The notes under the pieces: model-generated
The model's input: only the letters and a program-made list of their open reading frames with translations
Databases searched by the model: none
Told to the model about the DNA's origin: nothing
Assembly (NCBI GenBank): GCA_030526045.1
Contig: JAUNDN010000002.1
Coordinates: 1 to 64,000 of the forward strand
DNA from: Bacillota bacterium
GTDB taxonomy: Bacteria > Bacillota > Clostridia > Lachnospirales > Lachnospiraceae
Reading direction: 5' to 3'
DNA: 64,000 nt
Program-made: the position numbers and the translations under genes
Shown: piece after piece, positions 9,389-18,166 of the stretch
Position numbering within the stretch: position 1 is the first letter of the stretch
Layout: every line of letters begins with the position of its first letter

Positions 9389-10450
9389 CTATCCGTTCCT
9401 GTCTTGATCAAACACGATATCATACAATTTCAAAAGCTTTTCCACATGTCGCTCCATGCTATAGCATTGTACTGCCTTCTGTCTGGCTGCCATCCCCATT
9501 TTCTTCCGCTTCTCCTCATCCGAAAGAAGTCTGGCAAGGCTGTCCGCCATTCCCTCTACATCCCCGGGTTCATGAAGAAATCCACTAACCTCATGCTCAA
9601 TCAGCTTCGGAATGCCTCCTACCCGCGTTGTCACAATTGCCATTCCATAAGCCATCGCCTCAAGCACTGCCATAGGCATCCCTTCATGGTAGGATGGGAA
9701 AAGGAAGATAGCGCTCTCGCGAAGAAGTCTGTCCTTCACGTCGCCTCGGATCCAGCCCGGAAACTGTACAGACTTCCCAAATTCTTTCTTCTTTAGGAGG
9801 TCCTTAACCTGATCGGTATCCCCATCCCCTGCAAGAATAACCGGAACTGCGCCCTCCGCATCGAAGGCCTTTTCACAAATCCGAGGGATATCGAAACACC
9901 CTTTTCTTTTACCTATTTCCCCCAGAAAAAGAACCTGTTTTTTCTTTTCAATTTCAATCATCTCAGGGATTCTGCAATAATTTTCGATAATGCAAATATT
10001 TTCTTCCGGTACGATCTGTTTTAAATGATCCTTCCACTCATCTGAAAGAGCAATCAGCATCTGACATTTATGATACACCTTCGCAATCAATTTTTTCTTC
10101 CGGGGAGACGCCTTTTCGTAAAATGTATCAAATTCCGCCCCATGAATATGGTTTATTACCGGAATCTTCTTCCATGACGATATGTAGATGAAGGGTATTT
10201 TCCGATAAAAGCTCGGTCCAAAGGAAGAATGTACATGCACGATGTCCGGTTTATCCTGCTTAAGTTCTTTCCAAAAAAGCCGATATCCATTTAATGCTTT
10301 CAAAAGCTTCTGTATTTTACTCCCATTTCGATACGACTCCACATACGTTATTTGATATTGCTCTCCAAAATCAAAAGAACGATAGCCGTTTACTACAGAT
10401 GCAATACCACCCTTCACATCCGTATCCGGCACAACCATACAAATCTTCAT
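9389..10450 (-). CDS. Family 4 glycosyltransferase
   Basis: A 353-residue GT-B-fold retaining glycosyltransferase. The N-terminal domain has the glycine-rich loop VKGGIASVV near residues 12-20 and HVHSSFGPSF near 73. The C-terminal domain has FLGEIGKRKG, the EX7E region FPSYHEGMPMAVLEAMAYG and VGGIPKLI. It probably adds a hexose or amino sugar at the cytoplasmic face of the membrane. It lies between two GT11 genes. AGGG lies about 7 bases before ATG 10450. Its substrate is not predictable. Confidence 0.85.
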   Translation of the reverse strand: MKICMVVPDTDVKGGIASVVNGYRSFDFGEQYQITYVESYRNGSKIQKLLKALNGYRLFWKELKQDKPDIVHVHSSFGPSFYRKIPFIYISSWKKIPVINHIHGAEFDTFYEKASPRKKKLIAKVYHKCQMLIALSDEWKDHLKQIVPEENICIIENYCRIPEMIEIEKKKQVLFLGEIGKRKGCFDIPRICEKAFDAEGAVPVILAGDGDTDQVKDLLKKKEFGKSVQFPGWIRGDVKDRLLRESAIFLFPSYHEGMPMAVLEAMAYGMAIVTTRVGGIPKLIEHEVSGFLHEPGDVEGMADSLARLLSDEEKRKKMGMAARQKAVQCYSMERHVEKLLKLYDIVFDQDRNG

Positions 10451-10468
10451 TTCACATCCCTTTACCCA

Positions 10469-11425
10469 TTACTTTATTTTCCTCTCGACTCTGCCTCTTG
10501 AATCAATCAATGTCATACCTGCAGTGTAAATATCATCACTCTCCATCCCATTTACCCAGCGGTTAGGTGCCGCGATCAGCTTATTAGGGTTCTCGTTCAT
10601 CCACGCCGCCCACCAGCTGAAGCTGGAATTACTGATAATATTGTGCTTACATCTGCTCATCAGAAGCATATCCAGATATCCGGTGTATTCTGTATTTGTA
10701 TTCACCAGCACAAAATGATGCTCCAGATTCTTGATCTCTTCCCTTGTCATCCCCTCCTTAATCTGACTTTTCATCAGGGAAATGACCCATTTTTTCACCC
10801 ATTTGGGTTCATTACTGAAAATAAAGAATTTTGCATCCGGGCATTTGTCCTGCATGTAACGGACAGCACCTTCATAATACTGTTCCGTACAGATTCCATC
10901 GTATAATTCCTCATCGCTTCTGGAATCGCCACGGTACATATGAAGTCCCACAGACTGACATCCCTCTATTCTGTCAAGCCACTCCCTCGTACCGTCATAA
11001 AGCTCCTCCGGAAGGTGCATTTCAGACAGTTCCGGGAATCGGTACACCTCCTTCACCTCATCCAGAATATCTTCAAAATATTTTTCGCTCTGAAAAGAAC
11101 CTTTTAGGTACATGGAATCAAAGGAGAGTACCTTGGGATCATAAAATCCCTGTTCCTCATATTCGATGGGCCGCCGCCCAAACAGCTTTCTGCGAATCCT
11201 CTTACGAAGATCCATGGAACCGTCTGTGAACGCCGTGATCTCATTCCAGGTTGCCCTGGGATATTCAATTCCAAAGACAGCCAGCATGATAGGACGTGCT
11301 CTCTCTCCCCGATATTCATTGATATCATCAAATTTCACTTCTTTTCCCATGGACTGAAGCTTCATACCCAATGCATATTGAAACATCTGATTGCCCAGTC
11401 CGCCGGACATTCTGATTATGTTCAT
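10469..11425 (-). CDS. GT11 fucosyltransferase paralogue with substituted motif arginine
   Basis: A 318-residue tandem paralogue of 7950-8864, with the same start ([17 protein letters not shown]) and conserved late NSSFSWWAAW. At residues 162-167 the motif reads HMYRGD, so the first arginine of HxRRGD is tyrosine. In characterised relatives (FUT8, NodZ) that arginine is needed for activity. The protein also carries an insertion near residues 210-230 not seen in the paralogue. It may be inactive, altered in donor choice, or compensated. The reading frame is intact and the ribosome site good (AGAGG), so it is not an obvious pseudogene. It overlaps the SGNH gene end by four bases. Confidence 0.8.
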   Translation of the reverse strand: MNIIRMSGGLGNQMFQYALGMKLQSMGKEVKFDDINEYRGERARPIMLAVFGIEYPRATWNEITAFTDGSMDLRKRIRRKLFGRRPIEYEEQGFYDPKVLSFDSMYLKGSFQSEKYFEDILDEVKEVYRFPELSEMHLPEELYDGTREWLDRIEGCQSVGLHMYRGDSRSDEELYDGICTEQYYEGAVRYMQDKCPDAKFFIFSNEPKWVKKWVISLMKSQIKEGMTREEIKNLEHHFVLVNTNTEYTGYLDMLLMSRCKHNIISNSSFSWWAAWMNENPNKLIAAPNRWVNGMESDDIYTAGMTLIDSRGRVERKIK

Positions 11426-12501
11426 TGCTCCACCTCTAGTTCCCGATAAATACTGTCATAATCATAGCTCAAATAGAAATTCTGTTCCTCCTTAAGCCTT
11501 TCCACATAGTTATCCTGCGTCAAAAGACCTGTTCCTTCTGTCATCCAGCCAAGAATTCTGGAATTGATTTCAGCCGAATAATGACCGTCATCATTGTAAT
11601 AATCCGGATTACAGATCACCTCATACTGATCAAAAAAATTATAAAGCTTCACATTAGGATATTTCAATAGCATTTCTGTCGCCAGCTTTTCAGCCGCCGT
11701 CTGCCTTTGAATCGTCCCTTTGATATTTAATGCATCCCAGTAGCAGATGCTGTAGGGTGTATAAAAAAGATAAAACTCTGTGTCCGGATATTTTTCAATC
11801 AGATCAACAAAATTGTTCTCGATCGTTTGTATCACAGTCTGTTTCTCAGCATCTCCGAAATCAACCGTAGCGGGAATATTCACATTATTTCTGTCATAAG
11901 AGAGCATAATATGTTCAAGTCCCGTCTCGTTCACCCAGGAAGAATATTCATCCATAGTCGTTCCTGGCTGCCCGGTAAGGCTCATCAGCACATTCGGTAT
12001 GACACCGTGATAAAGAATGGACTTGTTCAGCACATAAGACACATCATTAAAAGGGTTATTATCGTATAAATAGGTAGGATAATTCTCATACTGCTGCCAG
12101 TCATAGCTGCGAAGCAGACCGTTATAATCCACAGCCCACAGCACCATTTTCACATTCCCATTTCTTGCAAGAGCCCGGTCTAGATTCTCCGACAATTCCG
12201 CATAACCGGCACCTGAAAAGGGCATTTTGACTGCCTTTGTCCCAAACAGTGCATCCATTTCACTGGGCTTGAAATTCTGCGCCATTGAGGTTCCCGTTAT
12301 GATGGCATCATAGTCAAAATGCCTGCCGATCCCATCATTGATATACCGCTCCTCATAAAGGCGGGAGGACATAAAGTCAAAGGGCTTATGATAATGAAAA
12401 TAAGGATCCACAAACACAACCACCGCTACGATCAGTACCAGCAGAAGCAATAATACCAGTATGCACTTTTGAAACCATTTTTTTGCTGCCTGTTGTTCCA
12501 T
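11422..12501 (-). CDS. Membrane-anchored SGNH-like acyltransferase partner of MBOAT
   Basis: A 359-residue protein with one N-terminal membrane helix (about residues 12-31) and a long extracytoplasmic domain. GTSMAQN near residues 70-76 offers the nucleophile serine (Ser72), and DDGH near 304-307 gives a late Asp/His pair, the SGNH hydrolase arrangement. Directly upstream is an MBOAT gene, the pairing seen for alginate and teichoic-acid O-acylation (AlgI/AlgJ or AlgX, DltB/DltD). Inferred job: accept the acyl group from the MBOAT and place it on the exported glycan. The start at ATG 12501 has GAGG about 6 bases upstream and lies 8 bases after the MBOAT stop; longer forms would overlap the MBOAT gene and lack this support. 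Confidence 0.72.
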   Translation of the reverse strand: MEQQAAKKWFQKCILVLLLLLVLIVAVVVFVDPYFHYHKPFDFMSSRLYEERYINDGIGRHFDYDAIITGTSMAQNFKPSEMDALFGTKAVKMPFSGAGYAELSENLDRALARNGNVKMVLWAVDYNGLLRSYDWQQYENYPTYLYDNNPFNDVSYVLNKSILYHGVIPNVLMSLTGQPGTTMDEYSSWVNETGLEHIMLSYDRNNVNIPATVDFGDAEKQTVIQTIENNFVDLIEKYPDTEFYLFYTPYSICYWDALNIKGTIQRQTAAEKLATEMLLKYPNVKLYNFFDQYEVICNPDYYNDDGHYSAEINSRILGWMTEGTGLLTQDNYVERLKEEQNFYLSYDYDSIYRELEVEQ

Positions 12502-12509
12502 TTGATCCT

Positions 12510-13973
12510 CTAAAAATTCACATAAATAAATTCTGTAATTTCCGACAATGACAGGATGCTCCACAAAAGAAGTCCTACCACTGTCACAAGCTTTCGGTTA
12601 TTCAGCTTTAACTGCGTGGCCTTCTCCTCCGTGTTTTTCATCACAAAGCATGCGATGACAAGCACGACGACAAACACCACCATGATCAGCCATGGATAAG
12701 CATCTGTCACAGTCCCCAAGCCTGCCCTGATCAGGAGCTTTATTTCCAGCAGATCATTGAAGCAGTCCGTAATAGGCTGATAAATCCTTCCAAAACCGCC
12801 GGTAAAAAGCTGCTTCCACAGCTTCACTACCTGTCCAAACGCCGGTGCGCGGAAAATACTCCATGCAAAGGTTGTCAGGGTAAATGCAACGATCTGTTTG
12901 ATAAGCTTTGGAAGCTTCCAGTTCTCTACCTTTGCCACCCGCTCAAACACCATCAGAATGCCATTCAGTGCTCCCCAAAGAACAAACGTCCAGCTGGCTC
13001 CGTGCCACAGTCCACTGACCAGAAAGACAATCATAATGTTGATCAGCGTCCTTAAAGTTCCTTTCCGGCTCCCGCCCAGAGGAATGTATAGGTATCTGGT
13101 AAAAAACTTCGTCAGGGTCATATGCCACCGATCCCAGAAATCTGAGATGGAGGTTGCCTTATAAGGCGAATTGAAGTTGATTGGCAGCCTGATATTCAGT
13201 GCATAGCCGATTCCGTATGCCATATCGCAATAGCCGCTGAAATCAAAGTAAATCTGAAGGGAATAGCATATCATCACAAGCAATGCATCCCCCGAATTCA
13301 ATGCTTCTATATTATTGTATCCGATATTCACGATCTTTGCCAGCGTATCAGCAAGTAACACCTTCTTGGCAAGTCCCAGGGAAAACGCGTAGATTCCCTT
13401 GCTCAAATTCACAAAATCCGGCTTTTTGCAGGCATGATCCTGCAGCTGTGGAAGAAAATCCCCACACCGTATGATCGGCCCCTGTATCAGCTTCGGGAAG
13501 AAGGACACGTATGCCACATACTCCAAAAATGAAGTCTTTGGACATTCTCCCCGGTAGGAATCAACCAGAAAGGATATCTGCATAAAGGTGTAAAAGCTGA
13601 TGCCAAGAGGCAGTGCAAGCTGCCAGAACGGAAGCTCCATCCGAAAAACAGCATTCACATTTTCTATGAAGAAATTATAATACTTAAAGCAGAACAGGAT
13701 TCCCAGATTTGTAAGAATCCCTGCCACCAGATAAAGCTTTTTGCGCTTCATCTCTAATGCCCCATCCATCAGGCATTTGATGCCATAATTCAGCAAAATA
13801 CTGATAAGAAGCACAGTCAGGGAGGTAAGGTTCTGATAGGCGCAGAACCACAGAGACATCCCTATCAGGTAAATCAACGCAAGCTTATCCTTTTTTAGGC
13901 TGTTTAGTCCGAAATACCCGATCAGTACCAGCGGAAGAAACAGCAAAATAAAAATATAGGAGTTAAAAAACAT
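12510..13973 (-). CDS. MBOAT O-acyltransferase (AlgI/DltB-like)
   Basis: A 487-residue protein with about ten membrane helices and MBOAT signatures: FFPKLIQGPIIR near 173-184, SISDFWDRWH near 262-271, LYIPLGGSRKG near 284-294, and the catalytic-histidine motif LWHGASWTFVLWG near 316-328. MBOAT proteins of this type pass an acyl group across the membrane for O-acylation of secreted polysaccharides. The SGNH-like partner follows 8 bases downstream. GAGG lies 8 bases before ATG 13973. A second, only distantly similar pair is at 48705-51323 on the other strand. Confidence 0.9.
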   Translation of the reverse strand: MFFNSYIFILLFLPLVLIGYFGLNSLKKDKLALIYLIGMSLWFCAYQNLTSLTVLLISILLNYGIKCLMDGALEMKRKKLYLVAGILTNLGILFCFKYYNFFIENVNAVFRMELPFWQLALPLGISFYTFMQISFLVDSYRGECPKTSFLEYVAYVSFFPKLIQGPIIRCGDFLPQLQDHACKKPDFVNLSKGIYAFSLGLAKKVLLADTLAKIVNIGYNNIEALNSGDALLVMICYSLQIYFDFSGYCDMAYGIGYALNIRLPINFNSPYKATSISDFWDRWHMTLTKFFTRYLYIPLGGSRKGTLRTLINIMIVFLVSGLWHGASWTFVLWGALNGILMVFERVAKVENWKLPKLIKQIVAFTLTTFAWSIFRAPAFGQVVKLWKQLFTGGFGRIYQPITDCFNDLLEIKLLIRAGLGTVTDAYPWLIMVVFVVVLVIACFVMKNTEEKATQLKLNNRKLVTVVGLLLWSILSLSEITEFIYVNF

Positions 13974-13991
13974 GTGTTATTCCTCGTTTTC

Positions 13992-15875
13992 TTACTTTAG
14001 GAGCTGACGGGAAGCCATCCATTCCTGAAACATTAGAATATACCAAATCTGAATCCGCCACTGTCCGCGCTGCGTAAAGTCATTCCAGATTCTCCACACC
14101 ACATCCGGATCAAGAATTCCCTGCTCGCTTAAGGTCTTCCTATCGATCAGGCTTTCCGCCCACTCACGAAGGGATGGCTCTAAGAGCCATTGATCGATGG
14201 GTATGGAAAAGCCCTTCTTGGGACGCTCCATCATTTCCTTAGGAACATAGCGGTAAAGAACATTTCGCAATACCTTTTTCCCCACACCTTCCCCTCGTTC
14301 ATAGTCGATGGGAAGGGTCCATGCAAATTCTACCACATCTTTATCCAGCATGGGTACCCGGGTTTCCAGGGAAACCGCCATTGCTGCCCGGTCTACCTTC
14401 ACCAAAATGTCATCCGGATGGTACATAAGCATGTCCATCAGCATGATATTATGATTGGGTTCTTTTAAAAAGCCCTCCTGATATTCGCTGTGCTTATAAG
14501 GACAGTTTTCATGGTGCAGGCTGATCTGCCGTGCCAGAGGCTCCGTCTCATTAGAACAGATATATAGGTCTGCAGGCCCCTTGGCACCCAAAAGCTTTCC
14601 CTTCACTTTATAAATAGGATGATTCTTAAGAGGGCTGTGAAGTACTAAACCGCTGACCGGTTTCCTGATAAAGTAAGGAAATGCTTTCATCTTATTCCAG
14701 ATTCTTTCCACGGATACATAGGAATTATATCCGCAGAAAAGCTCATCTCCTCCGTCTCCGCTTAAGGATACCGTTACATGCTCTCTGGTCATTTTGCTTA
14801 CCAGATAGGTGGGAATCTGAGAGGAATCTGCAAAGGGCTCTCCAAATAGGTATCCAAGCTCCGGAATCACTGACTTTGCATCCTGATCCGAAATATAGAG
14901 CTCTGTATGCTCCGTGCCCAGATGTCCGGCTATTTCCTTCGCATAAACAGCCTCATTATAGCCCTCCTCCTCCATACCAATAGTAAAGCTCTTCACTTTT
15001 CCCTGATGGAGAGACTGCATCAATGCTACCACTGTACTGCTGTCAATTCCTGCCGAGAGAAATGCACCCACAGGAACATCGGCAACCATCTGCTCTGCAA
15101 TAGAAGCCTTCAGAAGCTTTTCCAATTCATCTGCCGCTTCCTCCTCCGTTCCCTGAAACTGATTCTGCTGACCCTTTCTCGCTGCTTCCTTCATGCTCCA
15201 GTAAGGAGAAATCTCCCATTTATTAAATGGTGATTTAATTTTAAGCATCGTTCCGGGTTCCAGTTTATAAATATCCTCATAAATAGAATAGGGTGCCGGG
15301 ATATAGCCATGCACAAAATAAAGATCCAGGACCTTCCTGTTGATGGGATTGTGAAACCCATCCAGCACCGAAATGCAACCGATATCGGATGCAAAGACAA
15401 AACTCCCGTTCACCATTCCGTAATAAAGCGGTTTTTCTCCCACCCGGTCTCTTAAAAGATATAGTGTTTTTTCTTTCTTATCATACAGAGCAATTGCAAA
15501 CATACCCTTGCACATACGGATCGACTCCTCAATTCCGTATGCCTCAAAGGCTTCCAGCAAAACCTCAGTATCGGAGCTTCCCCGGAAGGCTTCCACTCTT
15601 TTGTCTGAAACAAGCCTGTCTGCCACCTTCTTATAATTATATATCTCACCGTTAAAGACGATGACAAATCTACCGCTGTGGGAGGTCATTGGCTGGGAAC
15701 CATTCTCGGACAGATCCACAATGGAGAGCCGCCTGTGTCCCAACGCCACAGCCCCGTCCTCTGAAAGATAGGTCCCTCCCGCGTCCGGTCCTCTGTGGAT
15801 CATTCTCTGTTTCATGCGTTCAATATTCTTTTGATTGTCCCCTGAGAAATTACAAAAACCGGCTATTCCACACAT
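13992..15875 (-). CDS. Asparagine-synthase-like glutamine amidotransferase, copy 1
   Basis: A 627-residue protein that begins MCGIAGF, so Cys2 becomes the N-terminal nucleophile of the glutaminase domain. The synthetase domain follows, with the ATP pyrophosphate loop LSAGIDSST near residue 270 and SGDGGDELFCGY near 368-379. The family makes asparagine from aspartate and glutamine. In O-antigen loci (for example WbpS of Pseudomonas aeruginosa O6), relatives amidate uronic acids. Being next to GT4 genes and in one transcript with a UDP-HexNAc dehydrogenase, uronic-acid amidation is the likelier role. GGGAG precedes the start. A paralogue is at 18163-20052. Confidence 0.85.
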   Translation of the reverse strand: MCGIAGFCNFSGDNQKNIERMKQRMIHRGPDAGGTYLSEDGAVALGHRRLSIVDLSENGSQPMTSHSGRFVIVFNGEIYNYKKVADRLVSDKRVEAFRGSSDTEVLLEAFEAYGIEESIRMCKGMFAIALYDKKEKTLYLLRDRVGEKPLYYGMVNGSFVFASDIGCISVLDGFHNPINRKVLDLYFVHGYIPAPYSIYEDIYKLEPGTMLKIKSPFNKWEISPYWSMKEAARKGQQNQFQGTEEEAADELEKLLKASIAEQMVADVPVGAFLSAGIDSSTVVALMQSLHQGKVKSFTIGMEEEGYNEAVYAKEIAGHLGTEHTELYISDQDAKSVIPELGYLFGEPFADSSQIPTYLVSKMTREHVTVSLSGDGGDELFCGYNSYVSVERIWNKMKAFPYFIRKPVSGLVLHSPLKNHPIYKVKGKLLGAKGPADLYICSNETEPLARQISLHHENCPYKHSEYQEGFLKEPNHNIMLMDMLMYHPDDILVKVDRAAMAVSLETRVPMLDKDVVEFAWTLPIDYERGEGVGKKVLRNVLYRYVPKEMMERPKKGFSIPIDQWLLEPSLREWAESLIDRKTLSEQGILDPDVVWRIWNDFTQRGQWRIQIWYILMFQEWMASRQLLK

Positions 15876-15959
15876 GTTATTTTTCTCCCATTTTTAATCC
15901 TGTAATATTCTGACAATTGAAGGATTTTTTTACCATCTTTCATTTTCGAAATTTTATCT

Positions 15960-17093
15960 TTATTTTCCGCAAGTCAAGTATTTAAGATACTTTTCCCATT
16001 CTAGATATACTTTATTTACATCATAAATATCACTTGTTTTTGATGCCTCATGTGCCATCTCATCAGCCCTATGCAAGTTATTTAGTAAATATTGCAAGTT
16101 TTCCTTCATGGCATTTATATCCTTCACCGGGCTCAATAATCCGTTGACGCCATGTACGATCAATTCCGCAGGACCGCCGCAGGGGCAGTCTGTCGATACG
16201 ACCGTGAGTCCTGATATCATGGCTTCGATCAGCGTATTTGGCATTCCTTCCGTATTGGAGGATAATACAAAAACACGTGTTTTGTAAATAGCATCCGCCA
16301 CATTATCTATATTGCCCGGAAGACTGATTCGATCCTCCAGTTTCAGCTCTCTTGTCAGTTTAAGCAAATCCGATCGTTTGTCACCATCCCCATAGATGAT
16401 GAGACGGTACTCCGGAAATTCATCTGCAATTCCCGCAAAAGCCCGGATCAGCATCTCATGATTCTTATTCTCGTCAACTCTCCCCACTGCCACAATCGTC
16501 TTTTCACGCTCGCCCCGGTAGGGTTCACGAAAGAAAACAGGGTTCACGGGGTTTTTCAGTATGATTGCCTTTTTCCTGACCCCCTTCGGGAAAAACTCCA
16601 TGCAGCGCTTGGTCTGAAGAATGACGCCGTCTGCAAGCCGAAACAAATTCCTGGCAAGAAACCGGAGCAGACCATTATAGTATTCTTCCCCGGGCTCGCC
16701 CCGGACCGATACCGCTACCGGAATCCCCATCCCCAGGGAGGTAAGGATCGCCATGATATTGTTTTTACCGATAAAGGATACGATCACATCCGGCTTTTCT
16801 TCCTTCCAGATCCTCCTAAGCTTCCGGAAGCGTGTCAGGAAATTCCGGATTCTCCCGCCCTGAAGCTCACGCTCATCAGGCTCTGACAGAATTCTCTTTA
16901 CAGTTTCAGGTACTTCATATTCTATTTCCACTTTGTGCGTGGTCACCAGCACGACATGATAACCTTTTTCATCAAGGTACTGCGCAAGATTTGCAATGAC
17001 TCTTTCTGCTCCCCCCTTGCGCATACTGCTGATATACAGTGCAATGGTTTCCGCTCCGTCTATTTCATCAGTTCTTCTGCATAATGCTTCCAT
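15960..17093 (-). CDS. Family 4 glycosyltransferase (block 2, second GT4)
   Basis: A GT-B-fold glycosyltransferase, 377 residues if it starts at ATG 17093. It carries MRKGGAERV near the N-terminus and VGRVDENKNHEML, LSSNTEGMPNTLIEAM and TDCPCGGPAELI in the donor-binding domain. It is closely related to the GT4 proteins at 17060-18166 and 21278-22366, suggesting duplication. The start is uncertain: ATG 17093 lies 34 bases inside the previous gene, while an in-frame ATT at 17045 has GGAG 8 bases upstream and begins exactly at the first beta strand (IALYISSM). No other start codon lies between. It is followed by an 84-base AT-rich gap and then AsnB copy 1. Confidence 0.85.
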   Translation of the reverse strand: MEALCRRTDEIDGAETIALYISSMRKGGAERVIANLAQYLDEKGYHVVLVTTHKVEIEYEVPETVKRILSEPDERELQGGRIRNFLTRFRKLRRIWKEEKPDVIVSFIGKNNIMAILTSLGMGIPVAVSVRGEPGEEYYNGLLRFLARNLFRLADGVILQTKRCMEFFPKGVRKKAIILKNPVNPVFFREPYRGEREKTIVAVGRVDENKNHEMLIRAFAGIADEFPEYRLIIYGDGDKRSDLLKLTRELKLEDRISLPGNIDNVADAIYKTRVFVLSSNTEGMPNTLIEAMISGLTVVSTDCPCGGPAELIVHGVNGLLSPVKDINAMKENLQYLLNNLHRADEMAHEASKTSDIYDVNKVYLEWEKYLKYLTCGK

Positions 17094-18166
17094 TCTTCAT
17101 ATACCTTCCTCGGACTGACCTTTTCGGCCAGCTTTCCTGCATTTCGCCCAAGATGCTCAGCCAGCTCCCAGTCTGCAAGCACCCTCTCCATGGCAGCCGC
17201 CAGACCTTCTATATCCCCTACCGGGACAAGCATGCCTGATACTTCTTCCTCAATCAGCTCTGCAGGCCCTCCACAGGGACAATCGGTAGCGATAACAGGC
17301 AGTCCCAATACCATAGCTTCCATCAAGGCGTTGGGCATCCCTTCGTAGTTTGAAGGAAGAACAAACAACGCCGCATCACGGATTTCCTCCTCCAAGTGAC
17401 TGCTTTGACCCATAAACTGCACCTGCCCATCCATCCCTTGTTCTTTCACATAGGCAAGCAATGCTTCCCGGCTTCCCGGCTCACTTTCTTCCCCGTACAG
17501 CTTCACCACATAGTCCGGAAACCGGCCACGGATCCTATGAAATGCCTTTAGCAGCAGCTGCTGATTTTTCTGGCTTGAAAGTCGTCCCACCGTAATGATT
17601 TCATGCTTCCTGACAGGCTTTTCCTGTCCACTGCCCGCCCCAAGATATCTCTCGTCAACGGGATTCCGGATGATCCTGGATTTTTCCTGAAGCCTTCTGC
17701 CAAAACAGGATTTTGCGTCAGCCGTCTGAAACACGCAGCCGGAAGCCTTCTTTTCCATTCTTTTCACAGAGGTTTTGTGAGGAAGATAGTCCACTCTCGG
17801 ATCATTTCTGACAGAAACAAGAAGCGGTATCGTCATGCCGTACATCGCGTAGGCGCATCGGAAATTTGCTTTGTTACAGAAGGAGATCACCAGATCCGGT
17901 TTCTCCTCCTTTATGATCCTCCTTAAGTCAAGAAGCCGTCTTAAGGCAATCTCTAGCCGCCCCATATGCCTGCCCTGCCACAGGTCCTCTATGTTAATTC
18001 TCTTAACCGCTCCGGCAAGCTCATACTCTTCCCCTGCCTGCCATAAGGTCACAATCGTTACTTCATATCCATCCTCAGCAAAGCATCCGGAAAGAACGCT
18101 CACAACTCTCTCAGCACCACCCTTACCCATGCTGTTGATGTGAAACAAAATCTTTTTCCTTTTCAT
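17060..18166 (-). CDS. Family 4 glycosyltransferase (block 2, first GT4)
   Basis: A 368-residue GT-B-fold enzyme with NSMGKGGAERVV near residues 11-22, VGRLSSQKNQQLL near 192-204, LPSNYEGMPNALMEAM and TDCPCGGPAELI. It is probably a retaining transferase using a UDP-sugar at the inner membrane face. Its ATG overlaps the stop of AsnB copy 2 by four bases (ATGA), so the two are translationally coupled. The next GT4 starts within or directly after its end. Together with that GT4 and AsnB copy 1 it repeats the GT4-GT4-AsnB order of the preceding genes. Confidence 0.87.
   Translation of the reverse strand: MKRKKILFHINSMGKGGAERVVSVLSGCFAEDGYEVTIVTLWQAGEEYELAGAVKRINIEDLWQGRHMGRLEIALRRLLDLRRIIKEEKPDLVISFCNKANFRCAYAMYGMTIPLLVSVRNDPRVDYLPHKTSVKRMEKKASGCVFQTADAKSCFGRRLQEKSRIIRNPVDERYLGAGSGQEKPVRKHEIITVGRLSSQKNQQLLLKAFHRIRGRFPDYVVKLYGEESEPGSREALLAYVKEQGMDGQVQFMGQSSHLEEEIRDAALFVLPSNYEGMPNALMEAMVLGLPVIATDCPCGGPAELIEEEVSGMLVPVGDIEGLAAAMERVLADWELAEHLGRNAGKLAEKVSPRKVYEEWKHYAEELMK

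Noticed and set aside
10469..11425. GT11 paralogue as a pseudogene
   Set aside because: Only one motif arginine is changed; the frame, ribosome site and all other motifs are intact.
15876..15959. Internal promoter in the AT-rich gap before AsnB copy 1
   Set aside because: TTGTCA and TTGACT-like hexamers are present, but the spacers to any -10-like sequence are 14-15 bases, outside the usual range.
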